64,000 nt of DNA from Odiellus spinosus (GCA_963920705.1 OY987227.1:3822143-3886142), one strand, 5' to 3'. Positions 25,489 through 41,087 are shown, counted from the stretch's first letter. Notes: generated by a model not told the origin, from the sequence alone. Numbers and translations are program-made.

Positions 25489-26494
25489 TGATTTAATTAA
25501 ATTAGTATCATTTGATTTAATTAAATTAGTATCATTTGATTTAATTAAATTAGTATCATTTGATTTAATTAAATCAGTATCATTTAATTTAATTAAATTA
25601 GTATCATTTGATTTAATTAAATTAGTATCATTTGATTTAATTAAATTAGTATCATTTGATTTAATTAAATTAGTATCATTTGATTTAATTAAATTAGTAC
25701 CATTTGATTTAATTAAATTAGTATCATTTGATTTAATTAAATTAGTATCATTTGATTTAATTAAATTAGTATCATTTGATTTAATTAAATTAGTATCATT
25801 TGATTTAATTAAATTAGTATCATTTGATTTAATTAAATTAGTATCATTTGATTTAATTAAATTAGTATCATTTGATTTAATTAAATTAGTATCATTTGAT
25901 TTAATTAAATTAGTATCATTTGATTTAATTAAATTAATATCATTTGATTTAATTAAATTAGTATCATTTGATTTAATTAAATTAGTATCATTTGATTTAA
26001 TTAAATTAGTATCATTTGATTTAATTAAATTAGTATCATTTGATTTAATTAAATTAGTATCATTTGATTTAATTAAATTAGTATCATTTGATTTAATTAT
26101 TATTGTAGTATTATTTGATTTAATTATTATTGTAGTATTATTTGATTAAATTAAATTATTGTAGTATCATTTGATTAAATTAAATTATTGTAGTATCATT
26201 TGATTAAATTATTGTAGTATCATTTGATTAAATTATTGTAGTATCATTTGATTAAATTATTGTAGTTTCATTTGATTAAATTATTGTAGTATCATTTGAT
26301 TAAATTATTGTAGTATCATTTGATTAAATTATTGTAGTATCATTTGATTAAATTAAATTATCGTAGTATCATTTAATTAGAAAAAAATTAAATTATCGTA
26401 GTATCATTTAATTAGAAAAAAATTAAATTATCGAAGTATCATTTAATTAGAAAAAAATTAAATTATCGAAGTATCATTTAATTAGAAAAAAATT
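25489..26494 (+). repeat. Cassette 4' (type I)
   Basis: 25 A units (one more than cassette 4) with the same AAATCAG, TACCATTT and TTAATATC variants, two D (26089-26142), two B', six B with GTTTC, four C (26345-26494). Confidence 0.88.
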
Positions 26495-27390
26495 AATTAG
26501 TATCATTTGATTTAATTAAATTAGTATAATTTGATTTAATTAAATTAGTATCATTTGATTTAATTAAATTAGTATCATTTGATTTAATTAAATTAGTATC
26601 ATTTGATTTAATTAAATTAGTATCATTTGATTTAATTAAATTAGTATCATTTGATTTAATTAAATTAGTATCATTTGATTTAATTAAATTAGTATCATTT
26701 GATTTAATTAAATTAGTATCATTTGATTTAATTAAATTAGTATCATTTGATTTAATTAAATTAGTATCATTTGATTTAATTAAATTAGTATCATTTGATT
26801 TAATTAAATTGGTATCATTTGATTTAATTAAATTAGTATCATTTGATTTAATTAAATTAGTATCATTTGATTTAATAAAATTAGTATCATTTGATTTAAT
26901 TAAATTAGTATCATTTGATTTAATTAAATTAGTATCATTTGATTTAATTAAATTAGTATCATTTGATTTAATTAAATTAGTATCATTTGATTTAATTAAA
27001 TTAGTATCATTTGATTAAATTAAATTAGTATCATTTGATTTAATTAAATTAGTATCATTTGATTTAATTATTATTGTAGTATTATTTGATTAAATTAAAT
27101 TATTGTAGTATCATTTGATTAAATTAAATTATTGTAGTATCATTTGATTAAATTATTGTAGTATCATTTGATTAAATTATTGTAGTATAATTTGATTAAA
27201 TTATTGTAGTATCATTTGATTAAATTATTGTAGTATCATTTGATTAAATTAAATTATCGTAGTATCATTTAATTAGAAAAAAATTAAATTATCGTAGTAT
27301 CATTTAATTAGAAAAAAATTAAATTATCGAAGTATCATTTAATTAGAAAAAAATTAAATTATCGAAGTATCATTTAATTAGAAAAAAATT
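26495..27390 (+). repeat. Cassette 5' (type V)
   Basis: About 23 A units with GTATAATTTG, TTGG at 26809 and AATAAAATTAG at 26874; one D (from 27060), two B', four B, four C (27241-27390). Offset 22633. Confidence 0.88.
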
Positions 27391-28215
27391 AATTAGTATC
27401 ATTTGATTTAATTAAATTAGTATCATTTGATTTAATTAAATTAGTATCATTTGATTTAATTAAATTAGTATCATTTGATTTAATTAAATTAGTATCATTT
27501 GATTTAATTAAATTAGTATCATTTGATTTAACTAAATTAGTATCATTTGATTTAATTAAATTAGTATCATTTGATTTAATTAAATTAGTATCATTTGATT
27601 TAATTAAATTAGTATCATTTGATTTAATTAAATTAGTATCATTTGATTTAATTAAATTAGTATCATTTGATTTAATTAAATTAGTATCATTTGATTTAAT
27701 TAAATTAGTATCATTTGATTTAATTAAATTAGTATCATTTGATTTAATTAAATTAGTATCATTTGATTTAATTAAATTAGTATCATTTGATTTAATTAAA
27801 TTAGTATCATTTGATTTAATTAAATTAGTATCATTTGATTTAATTATTATTGTAGTATTATTTGAATTAATTATTATTGTAGTATTATTTGATTAAAATA
27901 AATTATTGTAGTATCATTTGATTAAATTAAATTATTGTAGTATCATTTGATTAAATTATTGTAGTATCATTTGATTAAATTATTGTAGTATCATTTGATT
28001 AAATTATTGTAGTATCATTTGATTAAATTATTGTAGTATCATTTGATTAAATTATTGTAGTATCATTCGATTAAATTAAATTATCGTAGTATCATTTAAT
28101 TAGAAAAAAATTAAATTATCGTAGTATCATTTAATTAGAAAAAAATTAAATTATCGAAGTATCATTTAATTAGAAAAAATTAAATTATCGAAGTATCATT
28201 TAATTAGAAAAAAAT
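27391..28215 (+). repeat. Cassette 6'
   Basis: About 18 A units with AACTAAATT at 27532, two D (from 27836), two B' (the first with TAAAATAAATT, not in copy 1), five B, four C entered through CATTCGATT (28068-28215). Confidence 0.88.
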
Positions 28216-29235
28216 TAATTAGTATCATTTGATTTAATTAAATTAGTATCATTTGATTTATTTAAATTAGTATCATTTGATTTAATTAAATTAGTATCAT
28301 TTGATTTAATTAAATTAGAATCATTTGATTTAATTAAATTAGTATCATTTGATTTAATTAAATTAGTATCATTTGATTTAATTAAATTAGTATCATTTGA
28401 TTTAATTAAATTAGTATCATTTGATTTAATTAAATTAGTATCATTTGATTTAATTAAATTAGTATCATTTGATTTAATTAAATTAGTATCATTTGATTTA
28501 ATTAAATTAGTATCATTTGATTTAATTAAATTAGTATCATTTGATTTAATTAAATTAGTATCATTTGATTTAATTAAATTAGTATCATTTGATTTAATTA
28601 AATTAGTATCATTTGATTTAATTAAATTAGTATCATTTGATTAATTTAAATTAGAATCATTTGATTTAATTAAATTAGTATCATTTGATTTAATTAAATT
28701 AGTATCATTTGATTTAATTAAATTAGTATCATTTGATTTAATTAAATTAGTATCATTTGATTTAATTAAATTAGTATCATTTGATTTAATTAAATTAGTA
28801 TCATTTGATTTAATTAAATTAGTATCATTTGATTTAATTATTATTGTAGTATTATTTGATTTAATTATTATTGTAGTATTATTTGATTAAATTAAATTAT
28901 TGTAGTATCATTTGATTAAATTAAATTATTGTAGTATCATTTGATTAAATTATTGTAGTATCATTTGATTAAATTATTGTAGTATCATTTGATTAAATTA
29001 TTGTAGTTTCATTTGATTAAATTATTGTAGTATCATTTGATTAAATTATTGTAGTATCATTTGATTAAATTATTGTAGTATCATTTGATTAAATTAAATT
29101 ATCGTAGTATCATTTAATTAGAAAAAAATTAAATTATCGTAGTATCATTTAATTAGAAAAAAATTAAATTATCGAAGTATCATTTAATTAGAAAAAAATT
29201 AAATTATCGAAGTATTTTTTAATTAGAAAAAAATT
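28216..29235 (+). repeat. Cassette 7' (type I)
   Basis: One A unit fewer and one B fewer than cassette 7; two D (28830-28883), two B', six B with GTTTC in the third, four C (29086-29235) with GTATTTTTTAATT. Confidence 0.88.
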
Positions 29236-30624
29236 AATTAGTATCATTTGATTTAATTAAATTAGTATAATTTGATTTAATTAAATTAGTATCATTTGAT
29301 TAAATTAAATTAGTATCATTTGATTTAATTAAATTAGTATCATTTGATTTAATTAAATTAGTATCATTTGATTTAATTTAATTAGTATCATTTGATTTAA
29401 TTAAATTAGTATCATTTGATTTAATTAAATTATTATCATTTGATTTAATTAAATTAGTATCATTTGATTTAATTAAATTAGTATCATTTGATTTAATTAA
29501 ATTAGTATCATTTGTTTTAATTAAATTAGTATCATTTGATTTAATTAAATTAGTATCATTTGATTTAATTAAATTAGTATCATTTGATTTAATTAAATTA
29601 GTATCATTTGATTTAATTAAATTAGTATCATTTGATTTAATTAAATTAGTATCATTTGATTTAATTAAATTAGTATCATTTGATTTAATTAAATTAGTAT
29701 CATTTGATTTAATTAAATTTGTATCATTTGATTTAATTAAATTAGTATCATTTGATTTAATTAAATTAGTATCATTTGATTAAATTAAATTAGTATCATT
29801 TGATTTAATTAAATTAGCATCATTTGATTTAATTAAATTAGTATCATTTGATTTAATTAAATTAGTATCATTTGATTTAATTAAATTAGTATCATTTGAT
29901 TTAATTATTATTGTAGTATTATTTGATTAAATTAAATTATTGTAGTATCATTTGATTAAATTAAATTATTGTAGTATCATTTGATTAAATTAAATTATTG
30001 TAGTATCATTTGATTAAATTATTGTAGTATCATTTGATTAAATTATTGTAGTATCATTTGATTAAATTATTGTAGTATCATTTGATTAAATTATTGTAGT
30101 ATCATTTGATTAAATTATTGTAGTATCATTTGATTAAATTATTGTAGTATCATTTGATTAAATTATTGTAGTATCATTTGATTAAATTATTGTAGTATCA
30201 TTTGATTAAATTATTGTAGTATCATCTGATTAAATTATTGTAGTATCATTTGATTAAATTATTGTAGTATCATTTGATTAAATTATTGTAGTATCATTTG
30301 ATTAAATTATTGTAGTATCATTTGATTAAATTATTGTAGTATCATTTGATTAAATTATTGTAGTATCATTTGATTAAATTAAATTATCGTAGTATCATTT
30401 AATTAGAAAAAAATTAAATTATCGTAGTATCATTTAATAGAAAAAAATTAAATTATCGAAGTATCATTTAATTAGAAAAAAATTAAATTATCGAAGTATC
30501 ATTTAATTAGAAAAAAATTAAATTATCGAAGTATCATTTAATTAGAAAAAAATTAAATTATCGAAGTATCATTTAATTAGAAAAAAATTAAATTATCGAA
30601 GTATCATTTAATTAGAAAAAAATT
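29236..30624 (+). repeat. Cassette 8' (type II)
   Basis: About 27 A units. Private differences from cassette 8: an early GATTAAATT and a TTTGTATC near 29720, and one of the two later GATTAAATT units is missing. One D (29897), three B', 15 B with CATCTGATT (30226), seven C (30371-30624). Confidence 0.88.
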
Positions 30625-31056
30625 AATTAGTATCATTTGATTTAATTAAATTAGTATCATTTGATTTAATTAAATTAGTATCATTTGATATAATTAAATT
30701 AGTATCATTTGATTTAATTAAATTAGTATCATTTGATTTAATTAAATTAGTATCATTTGATTTAATTAAATTAGTATCATTTGATTTAATTAAATTAGTA
30801 TCATTTGATTTAATTAAATTAGTATCATTTGATTTAATTAAATTAGTATCATTTGATTTAATTATTATTGTAGTATTATATGAATTAATTATTATTGTAG
30901 TATTATTTGATTAAATTAAATTATCGTAGTATCATTTAATTAGAAAAAAATTAAATTATCGTAGTATCATTTAATTAGAAAAAAATTAAATTATCGAAGT
31001 ATCATTTAATTAGAAAAAAATTAAATTATCGAAGTATCATTTAATTAGAAAAAATT
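30625..31056 (+). repeat. Cassette 9' (type III)
   Basis: About 9 A units (one GATATAATT), two D with TATATGAATT (30854-30907), no B, four C (30908-31056). Confidence 0.87.
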
Positions 31057-32407
31057 AATTAGTATCATTTGATTTAATTAAATTAGTATCATTTGATTTA
31101 ATTAAATTAGTATCATTTGATTTAATTAAATTAGTATCATTTGATTTAATTAAATTAGTATCATTTGATTTAATTAAATTAGTATCATTTGATTTAATTA
31201 AATTAGTATCATTTGATTTAATTAAATTAGTATCATTTGATTTAATTAAATTAGTATCATTTGATTTAATTAAATTAGTATCATTTGATTTAATTAAATT
31301 AGTATCATTTGATTTAATTAAATTAGTATCATTTGATTTAATTAAATTAGTATCATTTGATTTAATTAAATTAGTATCATTTGATTTAATTAAATTAGTA
31401 TCATTTGATTTAATTAAATTAGTATCATTTGATTTAATTAAATTAGTATCATTTGATTTAATTAAATTAGTATCATTTGATTTAATTAAATTAGTATCAT
31501 TTGTTTAATTAAATTAGTATCATTTGATTTAATTAAATTAGTATCATTTGATTTAATTAAATTAGTATCATTTGATTTAATTAAATTAGTATCATTTGAT
31601 TTAATTAAATTAGTATCATTTGATTTAATTAAATTAGTATCATTTGATTTAATTAAATTAGTATCATTTGATTTAATTAAATTAGTATCATTTGATTTAA
31701 TTAAATTAGTATCATTTGATTTAATTAAATTAGTATCATTTGATTTAATTAAATTAGTATCATTTGATTTAATTAAATTAGTATCATTTGATTTAATTAA
31801 ATTAGTATCATTTGATTTAATTAAATTAGTATCATTTGATTTAATTAAATTAGTATCATTTGATTTAATTAAATTAGTATCATTTGATTTAATTAAATTA
31901 GTATCATTTGATTTAATTAAATTAGTATCATTTGATTTAATTAAATTAGTATCATTTGATTTAATTAAATTAGTATCATTTGATTTAATTAAATTAGTAT
32001 CATTTGATTTAATTAAATTAGTATCATTTGATTTAATTATTATTGTAGTATTATTTGATTAAATTAAATTATTGTAGTATCATTTGATTAAATTAAATTA
32101 TTGTAGTATCATTTGATTAAATTATTGTAGTATCATTTGATTAAATTATTGTAGTATCATTTGATTAAATTATTGTAGTTTCATTTGATTAAATTATTGT
32201 AGTATCATTTGATTAAATTATTGTAGTATCATTTGATTAAATTATTGTAGTATCATTTGATTAAATTAAATTATCGTAGTATCATTTAATTAGAAAAAAA
32301 TTAAATTATCGTAGTATCATTTAATTAGAAAAAAATTAAATTATCGAAGTATCATTTAATTAGAAAAAAATTAAATTATCGAAGTATCATTTAATTAGAA
32401 AAAAATT
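31057..32407 (+). repeat. Cassette 10'
   Basis: About 40 A units with the TTTGTTTAATT deletion at 31500, one D (32029), two B', six B with GTTTC, four C (32258-32407). Confidence 0.88.
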
Positions 32408-33642
32408 AATTAGTATCATTTGATTTAATTAAATTAGTATAATTTGATTTAATTAAATTAGTATCATTTGATTTAATTAAATTAGTATCATTTGATTTAA
32501 TTAAATTAGTATCATTTGATTTAATTAAATTTGTATCATTTGATTTAATTAAATTAGTATCATTTGATTTAATTAAATTAGTATCATTTGATTTAATTAA
32601 ATTAGTATCATTTGATTTAATTAAATTAGTATCATTTGATTTAATTAAATTAGTATCATTTGATTTAATTAAATAAGTATCATTTGATTTAATTAAATTA
32701 GTATCATTTGATTTAATTAAATTAGTATCATTTGATTTAATTAAATTAGTATCATTTGATTTAATTAAATTAGTATCATTTGATTTAATTAAATTAGTAT
32801 CATTTGATTTAATTAAATTAGTATCATTTGATTTAATTAAATTAGTATCATTTGATTTAATTAAATTAGTATCATTTGATTTAATTAAATTAGTATCATT
32901 TGATTTAATTAAATTAGTATCATTTGATTTAATTAAATTAGTATCATTTGATTTAATTAAATTAGTATCATTTGATTTAATTAAATTAGTATCATTTGAT
33001 TTAATTAAATTAGTATCATTTGATTTAATTAAATTAGTATCATTTGATTTAATTAAATTAGTATCATTTGATGTAATTAAATTAGTATCATTTGATTTAA
33101 TTAAATTAGTATCATTTGATTAAATTAAATTAGTATCATTTGATTTAATTAAATTAGCATCATTTGATTTAATTAAATTAGTATCATTTGATTTAATTAA
33201 ATTTGTATCATTTGATTTAATTAAATTAGTATCATTTGATTTAATTATTATTGTAGTATTATTTGATTTAATTATTATTGTAGTATTATTTGATTAAATT
33301 AAATTATTGTAGTATCATTTGATTAAATTAAATTATTGTAGTATCATTTGATTAAATTATTGTAGTATCATTTGATTAAATTATTGTAGTATCATTTGAT
33401 TAAATTATTGTAGTTTCATTTGATTAAATTATTGTAGTATCATTTGATTAAATTATTGTAGTATCATTTGATTAAATTATTGTAGTATCATTTGATTAAA
33501 TTAAATTATCGTAGTATCATTTAATTAGAAAAAAATTAAATTATCGTAGTATCATTTAATTAGAAAAAAATTAAATTATCGAAGTATCATTTAATTAGAA
33601 AAAAATTAAATTATCGAAGTATTTTTTAATTAGAAAAAAATT
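32408..33642 (+). repeat. Cassette 11' (type I)
   Basis: About 34 A units (two more than cassette 11) with TAAG at 32674, GATGTAATT at about 33070, then GATTAAATT, GCATC and TTTGTATC; two D (33237), two B', six B with GTTTC, four C (33493-33642) with GTATTTTTTAATT. Confidence 0.88.
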
Positions 33643-34733
33643 AATTAGTATCATTTGATTTAATTAAATTAGTATAATTTGATTTAATTAAATTAGTATC
33701 ATTTGATTTAATTAAATTAGTATCATTTGATTTAATTAAATTAGTATCATTTGATTTAATTAAATTAGTATCATTTGATTTAATTAAATTAGTATCATTT
33801 GATTTAATTAAATTAGAATCATTTGATTTAATTAAATTAGTATCATTTGATTTAATTAAATTAGTATCATTTGATTTAATTAAATTAGTATCATTTGATT
33901 TAATTAAATTAGTATCATTTGATTTAATTAAATTAGTATCATTTGATTTAATTAAATTAGTATCATTTGATTTAATTAAATTAGTATCATTTGATTTAAT
34001 TAAATTAGTATCATTTGATTTAATTAAATTAGTATCATTTGATTTAATTAAATTAGTATCATTTGATTTAATTAAATTAGTATCATTTGATTTAATTAAA
34101 TTAGTATCATTTGATTTAATTAAATTAGTATCATTTGATTAATTTAAATTAGAATCATTTGATTGAATTAAATTAGTATCATTTGATTTAATTAAATTAG
34201 TATCATTTGATTTAATTAAATTAGTATCATTTGATTTAATTAAATTAGTATCATTTGATTTAATTAAATTAGTATCATTTGATTTAATTAAATTAGTATC
34301 ATTTGATTTAATTAAATTAGTATCATTTGATTTAATTATTATTGTAGTATTATTTGATTTAATTATTATTGTAGTATTATTTGATTAAATTAAATTATTG
34401 TAGTATCATTTGATTAAATTAAATTATTGTAGTATCATTTGATTAAATTATTGTAGTATCATTTGATTAAATTATTGTAGTATCATTTGATTAAATTATT
34501 GTAGTTTCATTTGATTAAATTATTGTAGTATCATTTGATTAAATTATTGTAGTATCATTTGATTAAATTATTGTAGTATCATTTGATTAAATTAAATTAT
34601 CGTAGTATCATTTAATTAGAAAAAAATTAAATTATCGTAGTATCATTTAATTAGAAAAAAATTAAATTATCGAAGTATCATTTAATTAGAAAAAAATTAA
34701 ATTATCGAAGTATTTTTTAATTAGAAAAAAATT
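33643..34733 (+). repeat. Cassette 12' (type I)
   Basis: About 28 A units (three fewer than cassette 12) with AGAATC (33811) and the ATTAATTTAAATTAGAATC plus GATTGAATT pair; two D (34328), two B', six B with GTTTC, four C (34584-34733). Confidence 0.87.
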
Positions 34734-36111
34734 AATTAGTATCATTTGATTTAATTAAATTAGTATAATTTGATTTAATTAAATTAGTATCATTTGATTT
34801 AATTAAATTAGTATCATTTGATTTAATTAAATTAGTATCATTTGATTTAATTAAATTAGTATCATTTGATTTAATTTAATTAGTATCATTTGATTTAATT
34901 AAATTAGTATCATTTGATTTAATTAAATTATTATCATTTGATTTAATTAAATTAGTATCATTTGATTTAATTAAATTAGTATCATTTGATTTAATTAAAT
35001 TAGTATCATTTGTTTTAATTAAATTAGTATCATTTGATTTAATTAAATTAGTATCATTTGATTTAATTAAATTAGTATCATTTGATTTAATTAAATTAGT
35101 ATCATTTGATTTAATTAAATTAGTATCATTTGATTTAATTAAATTAGTATCATTTGATTTAATTAAATTAGTATCATTTGATTTAATTAAATTAGTATCA
35201 TTTGATTTAATTAAATTAGTATCATTTGATTTAATTAAATTAGTATCATTTGATTTAATTAAATTAGTATCATTTGATTAAATTAAATTAGTATCATTTG
35301 ATTTAATTAAATTAGCATCATTTGATTTAATTAAATTAGTATCATTTGATTTAATTAAATTAGTATCATTTGATTTAATTAAATTAGTATCATTTGATTT
35401 AATTATTATTGTAGTATTATTTGATTAAATTAAATTATTGTAGTATCATTTGATTAAATTAAATTATTGTAGTACCATTTGATTAAATTAAATTATTGTA
35501 GTATCATTTGATTAAATTATTGTAGTATCATTTGATTAAATTATTGTAGTATCATTTGATTAAATTATTGTAGTATCATTTGATTAAATTATTGTAGTAT
35601 CATTTGATTAAATTATTGTAGTATCATTTGATTAAATTATTGTAGTATCATTTGATTAAATTATTGTAGTATCATTTGATTAAATTATTGTAGTATCATT
35701 TGATTAAATTATTGTAGTATCATTTGATTAAATTATTGTAGTATCATTTGATTAAATTATTGTAGTATCATTTGATTAAATTATTGTAGTATCATTTGAT
35801 TAAATTATTGTAGTATCATTTGATTAAATTATTGTAGTATCATTTGATTAAATTATTGTAGTATCATTTGATTAAATTATTGTAGTATCATTTGATTAAA
35901 TTAAATTATCGTAGTATCATTTAATTAGAAAAAAATTAAATTATCGTAGTATCATTTAATAGAAAAAAATTAAATTATCGAAGTATCATTTAATTAGAAA
36001 AAAATTAAATTATCGAAGTATCATTTAATTAGAAAAAAATTAAATTATCGAAGTATCATTTAATTAGAAAAAAATTAAATTATCGAAGTATCATTTAATT
36101 AGAAAAAAATT
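34734..36111 (+). repeat. Cassette 13' (type II)
   Basis: About 27 A units, one D (35395), three B' with TACCATTT (35470), 16 B (one fewer than cassette 13), six C (35893-36111) with AATAGAAAAA. Confidence 0.87.
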
Positions 36112-36640
36112 AATTAGTATCATTTGATTTAATTAAATTTGTATCATTTGATTTAATTAAATTAGTATCATTTGATTTAATTAAATTAGTATCATTTGAT
36201 TTAATTAAATTAGTATCATTTGATTTAATTAAATTAGTATCATTTGATTTAATTAAATTTGTATCATTTGATTTAATTAAATTAGTATCATTTGATTTAA
36301 TTAAATTAGTATCATTTGATTTAATTAAATTAGTATCATTTGATTTAATTAAATTAGTATCATTTGATTTAATTAAATTAGTATCATTTGATTTAATTAA
36401 ATTAGTATCATTTGATTTAATTAAATTAGTATCATTTGATTTAATTATTATTGTAGTATTATATGAATTAATTATTATTGTAGTATTATTTGATTAAATT
36501 AAATTATCGTAGTATCATTTAATTAGAAAAAAATTAAATTATCGTAGTATCATTTAATTAGAAAAAAATTAAATTATCGAAGTATCATTTAATTAGAAAA
36601 AAATTAAATTATCGAAGTATCATTTAATTAGAAAAAAATT
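36112..36640 (+). repeat. Cassette 14' (type III)
   Basis: About 13 A units with two TTTGTATC, two D with TATATGAATT (36437-36490), no B, four C (36491-36640). Confidence 0.87.
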
Positions 36641-37730
36641 AATTAGTATCATTTGATTTAATTAAATTAGTATCATTTGATTTAATTAAATTAGTATCAT
36701 TTGATTTAATTAAATTAGTATCATTTGATTTAATTAAATTAGTATCATTTGATTTAATTAAATTAGTATCATTTGATTTAATTAAATTAGTATCATTTGA
36801 TTTAATTAAATTAGTATCATTTGATTTAATTAAATTAGTATCATTTGATTTAATTAAATTAGTATCATTTGATTTAATTAAATTAGTATCATTTGATTTA
36901 ATTAAATTAGAATCATTTGATTTAATTAAATTAGTATCATTTGATTTAATTAAATTAGTATCATTTGATTTAATTAAATTAGTATCATTTGATTTAATTA
37001 AATTAGTATCATTTATTTAATTAAATTAGTATCATTTGATTTAATTAAATTAGTATCATTTGATTTAATTAAATTAGTATCATTTGATTTAATTAAATTA
37101 GTATCATTTGATTTAATTAAATTAGTATCATTTGATTTAATTAAATTAGTATCATTTGATTTAATTAAATTAGTATCATTTGATTTAATTAAATTAGTAT
37201 CATTTGATTTAATTAAATTAGTATCATTTGATTTAATTAAATTAGTATCATTTGATTTAATTAAATTAGTATCATTTGATTTAATTAAATTAGTATCATT
37301 TGATTTAATTAAATTAGTATCATTTGATTTAATTATTATTGTAGTATTATTTGATTTAATTATTATTGTAGTATTATTTGATTAAATTAAATTATTGTAG
37401 TATCATTTGATTAAATTAAATTATTGTAGTATCATTTGATTAAATTATTGTAGTATCATTTGATTAAATTATTGTAGTATCATTTGATTAAATTATTGTA
37501 GTTTCATTTGATTAAATTATTGTAGTATCATTTGATTAAATTATTGTAGTATCATTTGATTAAATTATTGTAGTATCATTTGATTAAATTAAATTATCGT
37601 AGTATCATTTAATTAGAAAAAAATTAAATTATCGTAGTATCATTTAATTAGAAAAAAATTAAATTATCGAAGTATCATTTAATTAGAAAAAAATTAAATT
37701 ATCGAAGTATCATTTAATTAGAAAAAATTT
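36641..37730 (+). repeat. Cassette 15' (type I)
   Basis: About 28 A units with an AGAATC near 36910 and the TTTATTTAATT deletion near 37013; two D (37325), two B', six B with GTTTC, four C (37581-37730) ending AAAAAATTTAATTAG. Confidence 0.87.
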
Positions 37731-38714
37731 AATTAGTATCATTTGATTTAATTAAATTAGTATAATTTGATTTAATTAAATTAGTATCATTTGATTTAAT
37801 TAAATTAGTATCATTTGATTTAATTAAATTAGTATCATTTGATTTAATTAAATTAGTATCATTTGATTTAATTAAATTAGTATCATTTGATTTAATTAAA
37901 TTAGTATCATTTGATTTAATTAAATTAGTATCATTTGATTTAATTAAATTAGTATCATTTGATTTAATTAAATTAGTATCATTTGATTTAATTAAATTAG
38001 TATCATTTGATTTAATTAAATTAGTATCATTTGATTTAATTAAATTAGTATCATTTGATTTAATTAAATTAGTATCATTTGATTTAATTAAATTAGTATC
38101 ATTTGATTTAATTAAATTAGTATCATTTGATTTATTTAAATTAGTATCATTTGATTTAATTAAATTAGTATCATTTATTTAATTAAATTAGTATCATTTG
38201 ATTTAATTAAATTAGTATCATTTGATTTAATTAAATTAGTATCATTTGATTTAATTAAATTAGTATCATTTGATTTAATTAAATTAGTATCATTTGATTT
38301 AATTAAATTAGTATCATTTGATTTAATTAAATTAGTATCATTTGATTTAATTAAATTAGTATCATTTGATTTAATTAAATTAGTATCATTTGATTTAATT
38401 AAATTAGTATCATTTGATTTAATTAAATTAGTATCATTTGATTTAATTAAATTAGTATCATTTGATTTAATTAAATTAGTATCATTTGATTTAATTAAAT
38501 TAGTATCATTTGATTTAATTATTATTGTAGTATTATTTGATTTAATTATTATTGTAGTATTATTTGATTAAATTAAATTATCGTAGTATCATTTAATTAG
38601 AAAAAAATTAAATTATCGTAGTATCATTTAATTAGAAAAAAATTAAATTATCGAAGTATCATTTAATTAGAAAAAAATTAAATTATCGAAGTATCATTTA
38701 ATTAGAAAAAAATT
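37731..38714 (+). repeat. Cassette 16' (type III)
   Basis: About 32 A units with TTTATTTAAATT and TTTATTTAATT, two ordinary D (38511-38564), no B, four C (38565-38714). Confidence 0.87.
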
Positions 38715-39852
38715 AATTAGTATCATTTGATTTAATTAAATTAGTATCATTTGATTTAATTAAATTAGTATCATTTGATTTAATTAAATTAGTATCATTT
38801 GATTTAATTAAATTAGTATCATTTGATTTAATTAAATTAGTATCATTTGATTTAATTAAATTAGTATCATTTGATTTAATTAAATTAGTATCATTTGATT
38901 TAATTAAATTAGTATCATTTGATTTAATTAAATTAGTATCATTTGATTTAATTAAATTAGTATCATTTGATTTAATTAAATTAGTATCATTTGATTTAAT
39001 TAAATTAGTATCATTTGATTTAATTAAATTAGTATCATTTGATTTAATTAAATTAGTATCATTTGATTTAATTAAATTAGTATCATTTGATTTAATTAAA
39101 TTAGTATCATTTATTTAATTAAATTAGTATCATTTGATTTAATTAAATTAGTATCATTTGATTTAATTAAATTAGTATCATTTGATTTAATTAAATTAGT
39201 ATCATTTGATTTAATTAAATTAGTATCATTTGATTTAATTAAATTAGTATCATTTGATTTAATTAAATTAGTATCATTTGATTTAATTAAATTAGTATCA
39301 TTTGATTTAATTAAATTAGTATCATTTGATTTAATTAAATTAGTATCATTTGATTTAATTAAATTAGTATCATTTGATTTAATTAAATTAGTATCATTTG
39401 ATTTAATTAAATTAGTATCATTTGATTTAATTAAATTAGTATCATTTGATTTAATTATTATTGTAGTATTATTTGATTTAATTATTATTGTAGTATTATT
39501 TGATTAAATTAAATTATTGTAGTATCATTTGATTAAATTAAATTATTGTAGTATCATTTGATTAAATTATTGTAGTATCATTTGATTAAATTATTGTAGT
39601 ATCATTTGATTAAATTATTGTAGTTTCATTTGATTAAATTATTGTAGTATCATTTGATTAAATTATTGTAGTATCATTTGATTAAATTATTGTAGTATCA
39701 TTTGATTAAATTAAATTATCGTAGTATCATTTAATTAGAAAAAAATTAAATTATCGTAGTATCATTTAATTAGAAAAAAATTAAATTATCGAAGTATCAT
39801 TTAATTAGAAAAAAATTAAATTATCGAAGTATCATTTAATTAGAAAAAATTT
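38715..39852 (+). repeat. Cassette 17' (type I)
   Basis: About 30 A units with TTTATTTAATT near 39112, two D (39447), two B', six B with GTTTC, four C (39703-39852) ending AAAAAATTTAATTAG. Confidence 0.87.
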
Positions 39853-41087
39853 AATTAGTATCATTTGATTTAATTAAATTAGTATAATTTGATTTAATTA
39901 AATTAGTATCATTTGATTTAATTAAATTAGTATCATTTGATTTAATTAAATTAGTATCATTTGATTTAATTAAATTAGTATCATTTGATTTAATTAAATT
40001 AGTATCATTTGATTTAATTAAATTAGTATCATTTGATTTAATTAAATTAGTATCATTTGATTTAATTAAATTAGTATCATTTGATTTAATTAAATTAGTA
40101 TCATTTGATTTAATTAAATAAGTATCATTTGATTTAATTAAATTAGTATCATTCGATTTAATTAAATTAGTATCATTTGATTTAATTAAATTAGTATCAT
40201 TTGATTTAATTAAATTAGTATCATTTGATTTAATTAAATTAGTATCATTTGATTTAATTAAATTAGTATCATTTGATTTAATTAAATTAGTATCATTTGA
40301 TTTAATTAAATTAGTATCATTTGATTTAATTAAATTAGTATCATTTGATTTAATTAAATTAGTATCATTTGATTTAATTAAATTAGTATCATTTGATTTA
40401 ATTAAATTAGTATCATTTGATTTAATTAAATTAGTATCATTTGATTTAATTAAATTAGTATCATTTGATTTAATTAAATTAGTATCATTTGATTTAATTA
40501 AATTAGTATCATTTGATGTAATTAAATTAGTATCATTTGATTTAATTAAATTAGTATCATTTGATTAAATTAAATTAGTATCATTTGATTTAATTAAATT
40601 AGCATCATTTGATTTAATTAAATTAGTATCATTTGATTTAATTAAATTTGTATCATTTGATTTAATTAAATTAGTATCATTTGATTTAATTATTATTGTA
40701 GTATTATTTGATTTAATTATTATTGTAGTATTATTTGATTAAATTAAATTATTGTAGTATCATTTGATTAAATTAAATTATTGTAGTATCATTTGATTAA
40801 ATTATTGTAGTATCATTTGATTAAATTATTGTAGTATCATTTGATTAAATTATTGTAGTTTCATTTGATTAAATTATTGTAGTATCATTTGATTAAATTA
40901 TTGTAGTATCATTTGATTAAATTATTGTAGTATCATTTGATTAAATTAAATTATCGTAGTATCATTTAATTAGAAAAAAATTAAATTATCGTAGTATCAT
41001 TTAATTAGAAAAAAATTAAATTATCGAAGTATCATTTAATTAGAAAAAAATTAAATTATCGAAGTATTTTTTAATTAGAAAAAAATT
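39853..41087 (+). repeat. Cassette 18' (type I)
   Basis: About 34 A units with TAAG, CATTCGATT, GATGTAATT, GATTAAATT, GCATC and TTTGTATC; two D (40682), two B', six B with GTTTC, four C (40938-41087) with GTATTTTTTAATT. Confidence 0.87.
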